Shown: in pieces, positions 28,389 to 35,534 of the stretch
Layout: each line of letters starts with the position of its first letter
Numbering within the stretch: the first letter of the stretch is position 1
Assembly (NCBI RefSeq): GCF_001645125.1
Contig: NZ_LXKA01000393.1
Location: 157,172 to 221,171 of the forward strand
Source of the DNA: Paraburkholderia ginsengiterrae
GTDB lineage: Bacteria; Pseudomonadota; Gammaproteobacteria; Burkholderiales; Burkholderiaceae
Reading direction: 5' to 3'
DNA: 64,000 nucleotides
Translations under genes and position numbers: made by a program
Notes under the pieces: generated by a model
Seen by the model: the letters and a program-made list of their open reading frames with translations, nothing else
What the model was told of the DNA's origin: nothing
Databases searched by the model: none

Positions 28389-29537
28389 ATGCGCATTTAT
28401 GAAAGGTACTTCGCGCGTCAGGTCTACCTCACGTTCGTCTTCATTCTGTTTGCGTTTTCGGGTCTATTCTTCTTCTTCGACCTGATCAACGAACTGAACT
28501 CGGTTGGCCACGGCAACTACAAGTTCCAGTACGCGGTGCTGCGGGTTGCGTTGCAAACGCCGTCGCGCTTCTATGAAATCATTCCGGTCGCCGCTTTGAT
28601 TAGTGCGATCTATGTCTTCGCACAAATGGCGGCGAACTCCGAGTACACGATTTTCCGCGTGTCCGGGCTTGCCACCAATCAGGCGCTGCGTTCGCTGCTG
28701 AAGATCGGCATTCCGCTGGTGCTGCTCACGTATCTGATCGGCGAAGTGGTCGGCCCTTACACGGACCAGTTGTCCGAACGTGTGCGGCTCGAGGCGCTCG
28801 GATCATCCGTGTCGACTAATTTCGAGTCTGGTGTGTGGGTGAAAGATACGCTCACCGCGCGCGCGGACGGCGAACAGGTCACACGCTTCGTGAACGTGGG
28901 CGAGCTGAAGCCTGACGCGACGATCAGCAATGTGCGCATCTATGAATTCGATTCGCAATTCCGTCTCTCGAACGTGCGGACTGCGCAGAGCGGCAAGTAT
29001 CAGCCCCCGGGCCATTGGCAGTTGACTGGCGTGACCGATACGCAACTGATCGACGTGCCTCCTCCGTCGGGCACGCCGGCCGACGCGCTGAATCCTGTAT
29101 ATCGGGCACAGCAGGTGTCAGTGCCAGAATATTCGCTGCGCTCGGAGTTGACGCCGCAGATTCTGTCGGTGCTGCTGGTGTCGCCGGATCGTATGTCGAT
29201 GTTCAATCTGTTTCGCTACATTCAGCATTTGACCGAGAATCATCAGGACACCCAGCGGTATGAAATTGCGTTGTGGCGCAAGCTGCTTTATCCGTTTGCG
29301 GTGTTCGTGATGCTCGTGCTGTCGTTGCCGTTTGCATATCTGCATACGCGCGCTGGCGTGGTGGGGATGAAAGTCTTTGGCGGGATTATGCTGGGGATGA
29401 GTTTTCAGCTCTTCAACACGTTGTTCTCGCATATCGGTACGTTGAATACCTGGCCTGCGCCTTTGACTGCGGCGACGCCTGGGCTCGTCTATCTCGTGCT
29501 TGGGTTGGTTGGGTTGAAGTGGGTTGATCGTCATTAG
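28389..29537 (+). CDS. lptG: LPS export ABC transporter permease LptG
   Basis: A 382-aa partner of LptF with the same plan: MRIYERYFARQVYLTFVFIL at the start, two further N-terminal helices, a periplasmic domain (TNFESGVWVKDTLTARADGE, FVNVGELKPDATISNVRIY), and C-terminal helices including LYPFAVFVMLVLSLPFAYL. From about base 29340 the codons turn G+T-rich: 41 of 60 bases in 29341-29400 and 42 of 60 in 29461-29520 are G or T, against 30 of 60 in 28921-28980. Function looks intact. cbiX follows 11 bases on. Confidence 0.94.
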   Translation: MRIYERYFARQVYLTFVFILFAFSGLFFFFDLINELNSVGHGNYKFQYAVLRVALQTPSRFYEIIPVAALISAIYVFAQMAANSEYTIFRVSGLATNQALRSLLKIGIPLVLLTYLIGEVVGPYTDQLSERVRLEALGSSVSTNFESGVWVKDTLTARADGEQVTRFVNVGELKPDATISNVRIYEFDSQFRLSNVRTAQSGKYQPPGHWQLTGVTDTQLIDVPPPSGTPADALNPVYRAQQVSVPEYSLRSELTPQILSVLLVSPDRMSMFNLFRYIQHLTENHQDTQRYEIALWRKLLYPFAVFVMLVLSLPFAYLHTRAGVVGMKVFGGIMLGMSFQLFNTLFSHIGTLNTWPAPLTAATPGLVYLVLGLVGLKWVDRH

Positions 29538-29548
29538 GAGTTGGCGTC

Positions 29549-29917
29549 ATGGCTATGCACGGGATTGTTCTGTTTGGGCATGGCGCGCGGGATGTGCGGT
29601 GGCGGGAGCCGTTTGAAAGGCTTGCTGGGAAGTTGCGGGCTGCTCGCGGTTCGGAGCCTGTGGTGTTGGCGTTTCTTGAGTTGATGGAGCCGGATCTTTC
29701 TACTGCTGTGAGCGGACTCGTCGCCGGCGGGTGTGATGTGGTTACCGTTGTGCCGGTTTTTTTTGGGCAAGGTGGGCATGTCAGGAAGGATTTGCCTCTT
29801 TTGGTCGAGCAGTGTCAGGCTGCGTATCCTTCTGTTCTGATTCGGTGCGCTGGCGCTGTCGGCGAAGATGAGGCGGTGTTGGATGCCGTTGCACTTTATT
29901 GCCTTCGGCAGGTTTGA
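29549..29917 (+). CDS. cbiX: Single-domain sirohydrochlorin chelatase (CbiX-S/SirB type)
   Basis: A 122-aa short chelatase of the CbiX-S type: IVLFGHGARDVRWREPF carries the metal-binding His near the N-terminus, then VVLAFLELMEPDLSTAV, CDVVTVVPVFFGQGGHVRKDLP with the second His. It would insert Fe2+ (siroheme) or Co2+ into sirohydrochlorin. With cobA on the opposite strand it could supply siroheme to CysI. The gene is strikingly G+T-rich on the coding strand (43 of 60 in 29641-29700) and poor in C-ending codons, unlike most of the window. RBS TAGGAG is eight bases upstream. Confidence 0.88.
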   Translation: MAMHGIVLFGHGARDVRWREPFERLAGKLRAARGSEPVVLAFLELMEPDLSTAVSGLVAGGCDVVTVVPVFFGQGGHVRKDLPLLVEQCQAAYPSVLIRCAGAVGEDEAVLDAVALYCLRQV

Positions 29918-30028
29918 GGTTTTTTTGGTTTTTTGGTTTTTTTGCTGCGGGTTTGGTGGTCTGCTTGCCGTGGCTTCATTTCTAGTTTTTTTCTGCCTCA
30001 ATTGGCGCTTTGGCTGTGCTCGTCGGGT

Positions 30029-30272
30029 GTTGGCCTTTCCTTGATTTCACGACGGTCTATTAGCGTTGCCCCTGTGCGGGGCGGCACCTACTTTCTTTGC
30101 GGCGGCAAAGAAAGTAGGCAAAGAAAGCCGCTTCACACCGCTAATTCTTAAGCGGAGCCCCTGGCTTGGAGGGGGTAGTGGTGCATCTGGAATCTGTCAT
30201 CTCGCGCACTCCGCGTGAGTGACAAGGCAGTCATTCTTCCGACAGCGCTGCGCGCGCCGCCGCGGTACTTCA
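30029..30272 (+). repeat. Structured intergenic repeat, copy A
   Basis: One of three near-identical ~213-base units (core 30029-30240), plus a shared tail to 30272. It runs from GTTGGCCTTTCC to GCAGTCATTCTTCC. Hairpins in order: GCCCC/GGGGC (30068-30072, 30078-30082); CCTACTTTCTTTGC/GCAAAGAAAGTAGG (30087-30100, 30105-30118), a 14-bp perfect stem; CCGCTT/AAGCGG; CCCCT/AGGGG. The same stem arms occur in copies B and C although the centre differs (GGCG, CGCC and a two-base GC centre), so structure is conserved. It follows cbiX on the same strand. The spacer 29918-30028 before it is T/G-rich. Short open frames in it are repeat-derived, not genes. Confidence 0.93.
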
Positions 30273-30355
30273 CTTCGGGCAACTGGGTGGGCCTGCGGGC
30301 TGAGCCTCGATTAAAGAGCCCCGCGTACGTGGACCTTTCTCTTTCGGTACGTTGA

Positions 30356-30646
30356 CTATCTCGTCCTGGTACCGCGAGCGAGCAAAATCCACACGACGCG
30401 CATGGCAAGTGCGACCACTACGCAGCATGTAACAAGCAAGCACGTAAGGGCAGTTGTTTCGATAAAGTCTTCGTCGAATAAGTCCTCCCGCCCGCTTGCC
30501 TCGATAACGGCGGCAATCACGTTCCACAGCCAGATCGGTATCCAGAACGAAGACCTCGAAATTAGCGCACCGAGAGTCCATACGCCGACGCACCATGTAG
30601 CGAATACACCAAGCACTCGCGGAACACGGATAAGAATGGCTTTCAT
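30356..30646 (-). CDS. Small two-helix membrane protein, candidate immunity protein
   Basis: A 96-aa protein with two hydrophobic segments (VLGVFATWCVGVWTLGALI, residues ~11-29; LTCLLVTCCVVVALAMRVVW, ~67-86) and an Arg-rich tail. Between them lies a Trp/Phe-rich, partly acidic loop of about 35 residues that would face the periplasm. It starts in the stop of the Tlde1-like gene (ATGA, 30643-30646), so the two are coupled. I do not recognise a family. Its pairing with a periplasm-acting toxin-like gene in an accessory cassette suggests immunity, by inference only. Confidence 0.55.
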   Translation of the reverse strand: MKAILIRVPRVLGVFATWCVGVWTLGALISRSSFWIPIWLWNVIAAVIEASGREDLFDEDFIETTALTCLLVTCCVVVALAMRVVWILLARGTRTR

Positions 30647-31068
30647 CGCACTTCGACCGTACCGTATGCGCGCAACGTTGAGCCTGGGACGGGCAAGTCT
30701 GCCTGGTGCGAACGAATGTACCGCCGAAGGCTATCGAAGGCGAACGGACTAACGACAGTAATACACCCTTGACTCAACCTCATCGGCCCTTCGGGATGCA
30801 GCCTGAAATGTCCTCGCCTGATGCCGTTAATCATCGTCGTGTCTCCGCCGTGAGCGTTCCAGAGCATGAACCATTTCGTATGGTCACCAAACCCAAACAT
30901 TACGACGTTGAAGTCATTTTGTTTCTTAAAAAGAATGTGCACCTTACCGGCATAGGATCCCCCTTTAGAAGTAATCCCAGGCGCCCTGGAACGCGGGGAA
31001 ATAGGACCAACTGAAAGTCTGGCGGCGCTAAGCGCGCCGTTGCGACACCTCGGCAACCTTCGCCACAT
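30643..31068 (-). CDS. Tlde1-like (DUF2778) peptidoglycan-targeting protein, N-terminally degenerate
   Basis: The C-terminal two thirds of this 141-aa reading match Tlde1/DUF2778, L,D-transpeptidase-like effectors often delivered by type VI secretion. It has WFMLWNAHGGD, the catalytic FRLHPEGPMRLSQGCITV (His91, Cys102), and the usual end PVPGSTLRAYGTVEVR. The first ~35 residues do not match: the expected GPLPxGxYY-type segment is missing and the reading is Arg-rich. The next frame encodes SYFPAFQGAWDYF before a stop, like the family's start, so a frameshift or deletion is likely. No good ribosome site precedes 31068. It may be a decayed effector. Confidence 0.6.
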   Translation of the reverse strand: MWRRLPRCRNGALSAARLSVGPISPRSRAPGITSKGGSYAGKVHILFKKQNDFNVVMFGFGDHTKWFMLWNAHGGDTTMINGIRRGHFRLHPEGPMRLSQGCITVVSPFAFDSLRRYIRSHQADLPVPGSTLRAYGTVEVR

Positions 31069-31320
31069 TACTCGCTGAATATTCTTTAGCGCTGTAGTCC
31101 CTTATTCCTTGATGCCCGAGAAAATTCAGAAAATATCCTGCGGCTCACCCTTTAGCTCGCTTAGGCGATCACTCGTGAATCAATACGATTTAAACTCGAT
31201 TCACCGTCAAAACAGTGACGGTCGGGTTTGACAGCCTGCCACCCAAACCTGCACACCTGCCCAAGCAGAGTGTGCGACTATATCTGCACGTCCTATTGTT
31301 ATGGGCGGGCCGTGATAGGG

Positions 31321-31334
31321 AGACCCTAGGGTCT
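31321..31334. repeat. 14-base perfect palindrome in the cassette spacer
   Basis: AGACCCTAGGGTCT is a perfect palindrome, about 100 bases upstream of the 150-aa gene. It could be an operator or terminator-like element. The rest of 31069-31436 (368 bases) is an AT-richer spacer in which I see no gene. Confidence 0.45.
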
Positions 31335-31436
31335 GCTGGTTTGGTTTGGGCCAGTCTGTCAACCGTATCACTGAGCCCGCTCACCACCGTGCAAACGAGT
31401 GTTGAGCGATCTACATCAGCTTCAGGGAGATCGCAA

Positions 31437-31889
31437 ATGAGTAAATCCGCCAAGAATTCTCGCCCCGCTTCGCGCCCACCTGTTGATGCGCTTCAATACG
31501 AAAAACTCGCGCTATCTGCTTTTGACCTCATCGAACGGCAGAAGGGGCAACTGGATAAGCTGATCACATTTGTAGCCTCAATATATAGGAGTCCTGCTGT
31601 GACACACGACGAGAGGCAACACCAGCGAACACTACTGGGTTTATTGATTGATACGGTGGAGGATTATCAGCGAGAAGTGGAGGTCGACCGCGAGTTGTAT
31701 CGGGTCATTGCGCTTGATGCGAAGGGAATTTCTCAAACCCGCCTCACCGCGCGTCACGCGACGAAGCTTCTGACGAAGGCGAGCAAGAAAGCATCAAATG
31801 GCCGCGAGCGCATTGGCGCGGCCGGGGTGATGCAGTGCAAGCACATTCGCTTCAAAACCACTCAGCGCCGTACAGCGACAGCACACTGA
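31437..31889 (+). CDS. Orphan 150-aa protein of the accessory cassette
   Basis: Not recognised. A basic, mostly helical soluble protein: MSKSAKNSRPASRPPVDALQ, then ALSAFDLIERQKGQLDKLIT, LLGLLIDTVEDYQREVEVDR and a Lys/Arg-rich C-terminus (RHATKLLTKASKKASNGRER). A helical pattern between residues ~20 and 100 suggests a bundle or coiled-coil. GGGAGA lies six bases before the ATG. GC content and codon use differ from the core genes, which suits acquisition. It sits between the Tlde1-like gene and repeat copy B, with no partner gene. Function is unknown. Confidence 0.7.
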   Translation: MSKSAKNSRPASRPPVDALQYEKLALSAFDLIERQKGQLDKLITFVASIYRSPAVTHDERQHQRTLLGLLIDTVEDYQREVEVDRELYRVIALDAKGISQTRLTARHATKLLTKASKKASNGRERIGAAGVMQCKHIRFKTTQRRTATAH

Positions 31890-31955
31890 CACGGACTCGC
31901 ACGACATAGCGTAGCAAGACAGCCCCACACCGCACAAAACGAACCAAACGGTTTA

Positions 31956-32007
31956 TGAACTACCGCGACGGCGCGCGAAGCGCCGCCGGAAGAACAACTC
32001 CTTTGTC
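31956..32007 (-). repeat. Detached tail module of the repeat family
   Basis: Read on the minus strand this matches the tail of copy C: CTTCCGGCGGCGCTTCGCG and the following GGTAGTTCAT, including the GGCG…CGCC hairpin. It lies 60 bases beyond copy B, which has its own diverged tail, so the tail is present twice here. This spacer (31890-32067) carries no gene. Confidence 0.75.
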
Positions 32008-32067
32008 AGCGCAAACGGAGCCACATGTTTTGAGCGGGCCGTTCCGGCGAGCGCGTAGCGCGAGGCG

Positions 32068-32280
32068 GGAAGAATGACTGCCTTGTCACCAAGGTGGAGT
32101 GTGCGAGAACACAGATTCCAGATGCACCACTACCCCCTCCAAGCCAGGGGACCCGCTTAAGAATTTGCGGTGTGAAGCGGCTTTCTTTGCCTACTTTCTT
32201 TGCCGCCGCAAAGAAAGTAGGTGCCGCCCCGCACAGGGGCAACGCTAATAGACCACCGTGAATTCAAGGAAAGGCCAACA
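32068..32280 (-). repeat. Structured intergenic repeat, copy B (inverted)
   Basis: The same unit as copy A in opposite orientation, so the two face each other across the 1.8-kb cassette. Read on the minus strand it starts TGTTGGCCTTTCC just after the cobA 3' end and ends CATTCTTCC. All hairpin arms of copy A are kept; the long stem has a changed centre. It lies downstream of cobA in the same orientation. The stretch 32281-32310 between them is 78% A+C over 32281-32340 on the plus strand, so keto-rich on the coding strand. Confidence 0.93.
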
Positions 32281-32310
32281 ACACCCGGGGAAAACAGACA
32301 GACAAACAAA

Positions 32311-33084
32311 TCAAGCTGCCACCAACAACCCACCCGCGGAGCGCCCAACCTCAACCTGCCGGGCAGCAAACGCTTCCCCGATCATCAACAAACTGGGCTG
32401 CGAAGCATCGACCCACTTGACAGCCTCGCCAGCAGCAAGCTCTTCAAGCGTAAAAGTAACCGTCCTCTCACGCGAGGTACTACAAGCCTCAACAATGGCG
32501 ACAGGCGTAGAAGCAGACCTCCCAGCATCAATCAACTGCTGAGCAATCTCAACCCCACTATCCCGGCCCATATAAAACACGAGCGAATCTGCATTCACGT
32601 GCTCGCGAATCTCCTCAGACCCAGGCGCCCGACTAAAAGTAGCCAGCGCAACACTGCGCGAAACACCCCGCAGAGTGAGAGACCGTTTCAGAGAAGCCGC
32701 ACTGGCGAGAGCCGCCGTAATCCCAGGCACAACCTCATACTCGATACCAGCAGCCTCGAGCGCCCGCATCTCTTCATCGGCACGCCCGAACAACATAGGA
32801 TCACCGCCCTTGAGCCGCACGACAACATCGTGCTCCAAAGCAGCATCCACAATCTGCTTGTTGATGAACTGCTGCGCCGTCGACAACTGCCCGCACCGCT
32901 TACCTACAGCAATCCGCCGCGCATGCGAAGGCGCATAGTCCAACATGGCAGGTTCGACGAGCGCATCGTGCAACACGACATCGGCGGTGCCGAGAAGCCG
33001 CGCGCCGCGCACCGTGATCAGGTCCGCAGCACCCGGCCCCGCGCCGATCAGATAAACCTTACCCATTCGCGTCAACCTGTCCAT
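32311..33084 (-). CDS. cobA: Uroporphyrinogen-III C-methyltransferase (SUMT)
   Basis: Methylates uroporphyrinogen III to precorrin-2 using SAM, the branch point to siroheme and cobalamin. The single-domain 257-aa enzyme has VYLIGAGPGAADLITVRGAR, DVVLHDAL, VVRLKGGDPMLFGR, and YEVVPGITAALASAA, the SUMT hallmarks. It lacks the CysG precorrin-2 dehydrogenase/chelatase part, so that step must be elsewhere; CbiX may provide the chelation. Starts at 33084 and 33066 are both possible. It closes the cysI–cysN series, and its coding strand turns G+T-rich toward the 3' end. Confidence 0.93.
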   Translation of the reverse strand: MDRLTRMGKVYLIGAGPGAADLITVRGARLLGTADVVLHDALVEPAMLDYAPSHARRIAVGKRCGQLSTAQQFINKQIVDAALEHDVVVRLKGGDPMLFGRADEEMRALEAAGIEYEVVPGITAALASAASLKRSLTLRGVSRSVALATFSRAPGSEEIREHVNADSLVFYMGRDSGVEIAQQLIDAGRSASTPVAIVEACSTSRERTVTFTLEELAAGEAVKWVDASQPSLLMIGEAFAARQVEVGRSAGGLLVAA

Positions 33085-33118
33085 TAACCCATCAGCGATA
33101 CGCGGCAAAACCTGGCAC

Positions 33119-34435
33119 TTACGCCGAAAACGCCCGAATCATCCCGGCAGCAACAGTATGATGCGTCGCTTCGTCGATCAGCACGAACGCCCCCGTCCCC
33201 TGATGCGTGTCATACACATCGCACACCAGCGGCTTCTGCAACGTCAGCGCCACGCGGCCAATATCGTTCATCGCCAGTTCCTTGCGATCGGTCGCCTGCG
33301 ACAGCGTATGCACGTCGAGCACTTCCTTGATCGCACCGATGCGCGCGAACACCGTATTGGTGGTCTGCTTCAACAGATACTTGCGGTGCGTCGACAGCGG
33401 CGTGTCGTCGAACCAGCACAGGTCCGCTTCCAGCTTCTTCGCCGGCTCCGGCGCCGCCTCGCTCAGCACGAACGTATCGCCGCGCGACACGTCCACATCT
33501 TCAGCCAGACGAATCGTCACCGTTTGACCCGCAAATGCGCGGTCCACCTGCGCCGTGCCGCCCACCACCGGAGCGATGATCTCGGCAACCGTCGCTTCGC
33601 GATTCGCCGGCAACACGACAATCGTGTCGCCCACCTTCACTTCGCCAGCTTCGACACGGCCCATGTAGCCGCGGAAATCGTCAGCCTGGCTGCCGTCCTG
33701 GCGCGCCACCCATTGCACCGGGAAACGCAGCGCCTGGCCCGTCGGTACTTCGACCGGCAACGCTTCGAGCAAGTCGAGCAGCGGCTCGCCCGCGTACCAG
33801 GGCATGCTTTCGCTCGCGGTCACGATGTTGTCGCCCTTGAGCGCCGACACCGGCACGAAGCGCACATCGCTCAAACCGAGATGGCGCGCAAGCTCAACAT
33901 ACGCATCGCGGATCTCGTTGAAACGCTGCTCGCTGTAGTCGACCAGATCCATCTTGTTGATCGCGACGATTGCATGCTGCAGGCCGAGCAGCTTCACGAT
34001 CGCGCTATGGCGCTTGGTCTGCGGCAGCAGTTGCGCCACACCGTCCACAAAGGTCACGCGCGTCGCGTCGACCAGGATGATTGCGGCGTGCGCCGTCGAC
34101 GCACCCGTCACCATGTTGCGCGTGTACTGCTCGTGGCCCGGCGTGTCGGCGATGATGAACTTGCGCTTGGCGGTCGCGAAGTAACGGTACGCCACGTCGA
34201 TCGTAATGCCCTGCTCGCGTTCGGCTTCGAGGCCGTCGGTCAACAGCGACAGGTCGATTTCGTCGCCCACGGTACGCTTGTTCTTCGCGCGCGACAGGGC
34301 CGAAAGCTGGTCGGAGAGCACCGCCTTGCTGTCGTACAGCAGGCGGCCGATCAACGTGCTCTTGCCGTCGTCCACGCTGCCCGCGGTAATGAAACGCAGC
34401 ACGCCGAGGTCTTCAGGTTGATGAATACTACTCAT
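33119..34435 (-). CDS. cysN: Sulfate adenylyltransferase subunit 1 (GTPase)
   Basis: With CysD it activates sulfate to APS, driven by GTP hydrolysis. A 438-aa EF-Tu-like GTPase with G1 GSVDDGKST (19-27), G3 DTPGHEQY, and G4 NKMD, then the two beta-barrel domains (DTPLSTHRKYLLKQTTN). There is no C-terminal APS-kinase (CysC) fusion, and no separate cysC nearby, which agrees with an APS-reducing CysH. It starts 25 bases after cysD. The first in-frame extension has no ribosome site. Confidence 0.95.
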   Translation of the reverse strand: MSSIHQPEDLGVLRFITAGSVDDGKSTLIGRLLYDSKAVLSDQLSALSRAKNKRTVGDEIDLSLLTDGLEAEREQGITIDVAYRYFATAKRKFIIADTPGHEQYTRNMVTGASTAHAAIILVDATRVTFVDGVAQLLPQTKRHSAIVKLLGLQHAIVAINKMDLVDYSEQRFNEIRDAYVELARHLGLSDVRFVPVSALKGDNIVTASESMPWYAGEPLLDLLEALPVEVPTGQALRFPVQWVARQDGSQADDFRGYMGRVEAGEVKVGDTIVVLPANREATVAEIIAPVVGGTAQVDRAFAGQTVTIRLAEDVDVSRGDTFVLSEAAPEPAKKLEADLCWFDDTPLSTHRKYLLKQTTNTVFARIGAIKEVLDVHTLSQATDRKELAMNDIGRVALTLQKPLVCDVYDTHQGTGAFVLIDEATHHTVAAGMIRAFSA

Positions 34436-34460
34436 GATTGCATTGCCCTCGTTCGTGTGC

Positions 34461-35423
34461 TTAGAAATAACCTTGCTTCTTGCGCTGTTCCATCGCGGCT
34501 TCGGAAACCTGATCGTCCATCCGCGTCGCGCCACGTTCCGTGATTTCAGTCACGGCCGTTTCGGCGATGATCTTCTCGAGATTGTCCGCATCGCTTTCCA
34601 CCGGGCACGTGCAGCTGATGTCGCCCACGGTGCGGAAACGCACCAGCGCGGTTTCGCTGGTCTCGCCTTCACGCATCGGCGTGAGCGGCGTAACCGGCAC
34701 GAGCAGGCCGTTGCGGCGCACGATCTCGCGCTGGTGCGCGTAGTAGATCGACGGCAGTTCGAGATTTTCGCGAGCGATGTACTGCCACACGTCGAGTTCG
34801 GTCCAGTTCGAAATCGGGAACACGCGCAGGTGTTCGCCGTTATGCAGACGCGCGTTGTACAGGCTCCACAGTTCCGGGCGCTGCGCCTTCGGATCCCATT
34901 GGCCGAACTCGTCGCGGAACGAGAAAATCCGCTCTTTCGCACGGGCCTTTTCTTCATCGCGGCGCGCGCCGCCGATCAACGCGGTATAGCCGTGGTGTTC
35001 GATGGTTTCGAGCAGCGTGACGGCCTGCGCGGCATTGCGCGAATCTGTCTCGCGGCGCAGACGCACGGTGCCGCGCTTGATCGAATCTTCCACATGGCCC
35101 ACCACCAGTTCGGCGCCAATCTCTTTCGCACGACGATCGCGGAAGTCGATCACTTCGTCGTAGTTGTGGCCGGTGTCGATGTGCACGAGCGGGAACGGCA
35201 GAACGGTCTTGCGATTCGCACCGATGCCGAACGCCTTCAGCGCGAGCGCCAGCACCACGACCGAATCCTTGCCACCGGAAAACAGTAGCGCAGGCTTGCT
35301 GCATTCCGCGACCAGTTCGCGCAGGATGTGAATCGGCTCGGCTTCGAGCCAGTCGAGGTGGTCCATCCGGTTTGCGGTGTTGGCGAGCGGTGCGTTCACA
35401 ATGGGATCGAGCGTGGTGCTCAT
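34461..35423 (-). CDS. cysD: Sulfate adenylyltransferase subunit 2
   Basis: The adenylyl-transferring subunit of ATP sulfurylase, 320 aa. The PP-loop reads LFSGGKDSVVVLALALKAF; PFPLVHIDTGHNYDEVIDFRD, ALIGGARRDEEKARAKERIF and the NWTELDVWQYI motif follow. The start at 35423 has AAGGA nine bases ahead. It lies 111 bases after cysH, longer than the other gaps in the series, so some internal control is possible. Confidence 0.95.
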   Translation of the reverse strand: MSTTLDPIVNAPLANTANRMDHLDWLEAEPIHILRELVAECSKPALLFSGGKDSVVVLALALKAFGIGANRKTVLPFPLVHIDTGHNYDEVIDFRDRRAKEIGAELVVGHVEDSIKRGTVRLRRETDSRNAAQAVTLLETIEHHGYTALIGGARRDEEKARAKERIFSFRDEFGQWDPKAQRPELWSLYNARLHNGEHLRVFPISNWTELDVWQYIARENLELPSIYYAHQREIVRRNGLLVPVTPLTPMREGETSETALVRFRTVGDISCTCPVESDADNLEKIIAETAVTEITERGATRMDDQVSEAAMEQRKKQGYF

Positions 35424-35534
35424 GTTTGGGTCCTTCTTCAATTCGCCTGGCGGACGGTTGCCCGCCACGCGGAAGTATTCAAATCGGTATATTCGGCATC
35501 CAAACTGGAAATCAAGGCCTGGACGCTTCGAAAT

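Noticed and set aside
29933-30151. Short gene ending in KPLHTANS
   Set aside because: Lies in repeat copy A, and the same tail is read in copy B. It is produced by the repeat, not by a gene.
30148-30272. CRISPR array
   Set aside because: Repeats are few, long and widely spaced, with no regular spacers, and no cas genes are seen.
30018-32280. Inverted repeats as ends of an insertion sequence
   Set aside because: No transposase lies between, the copies differ at both ends, and a third copy stands alone after ureD.
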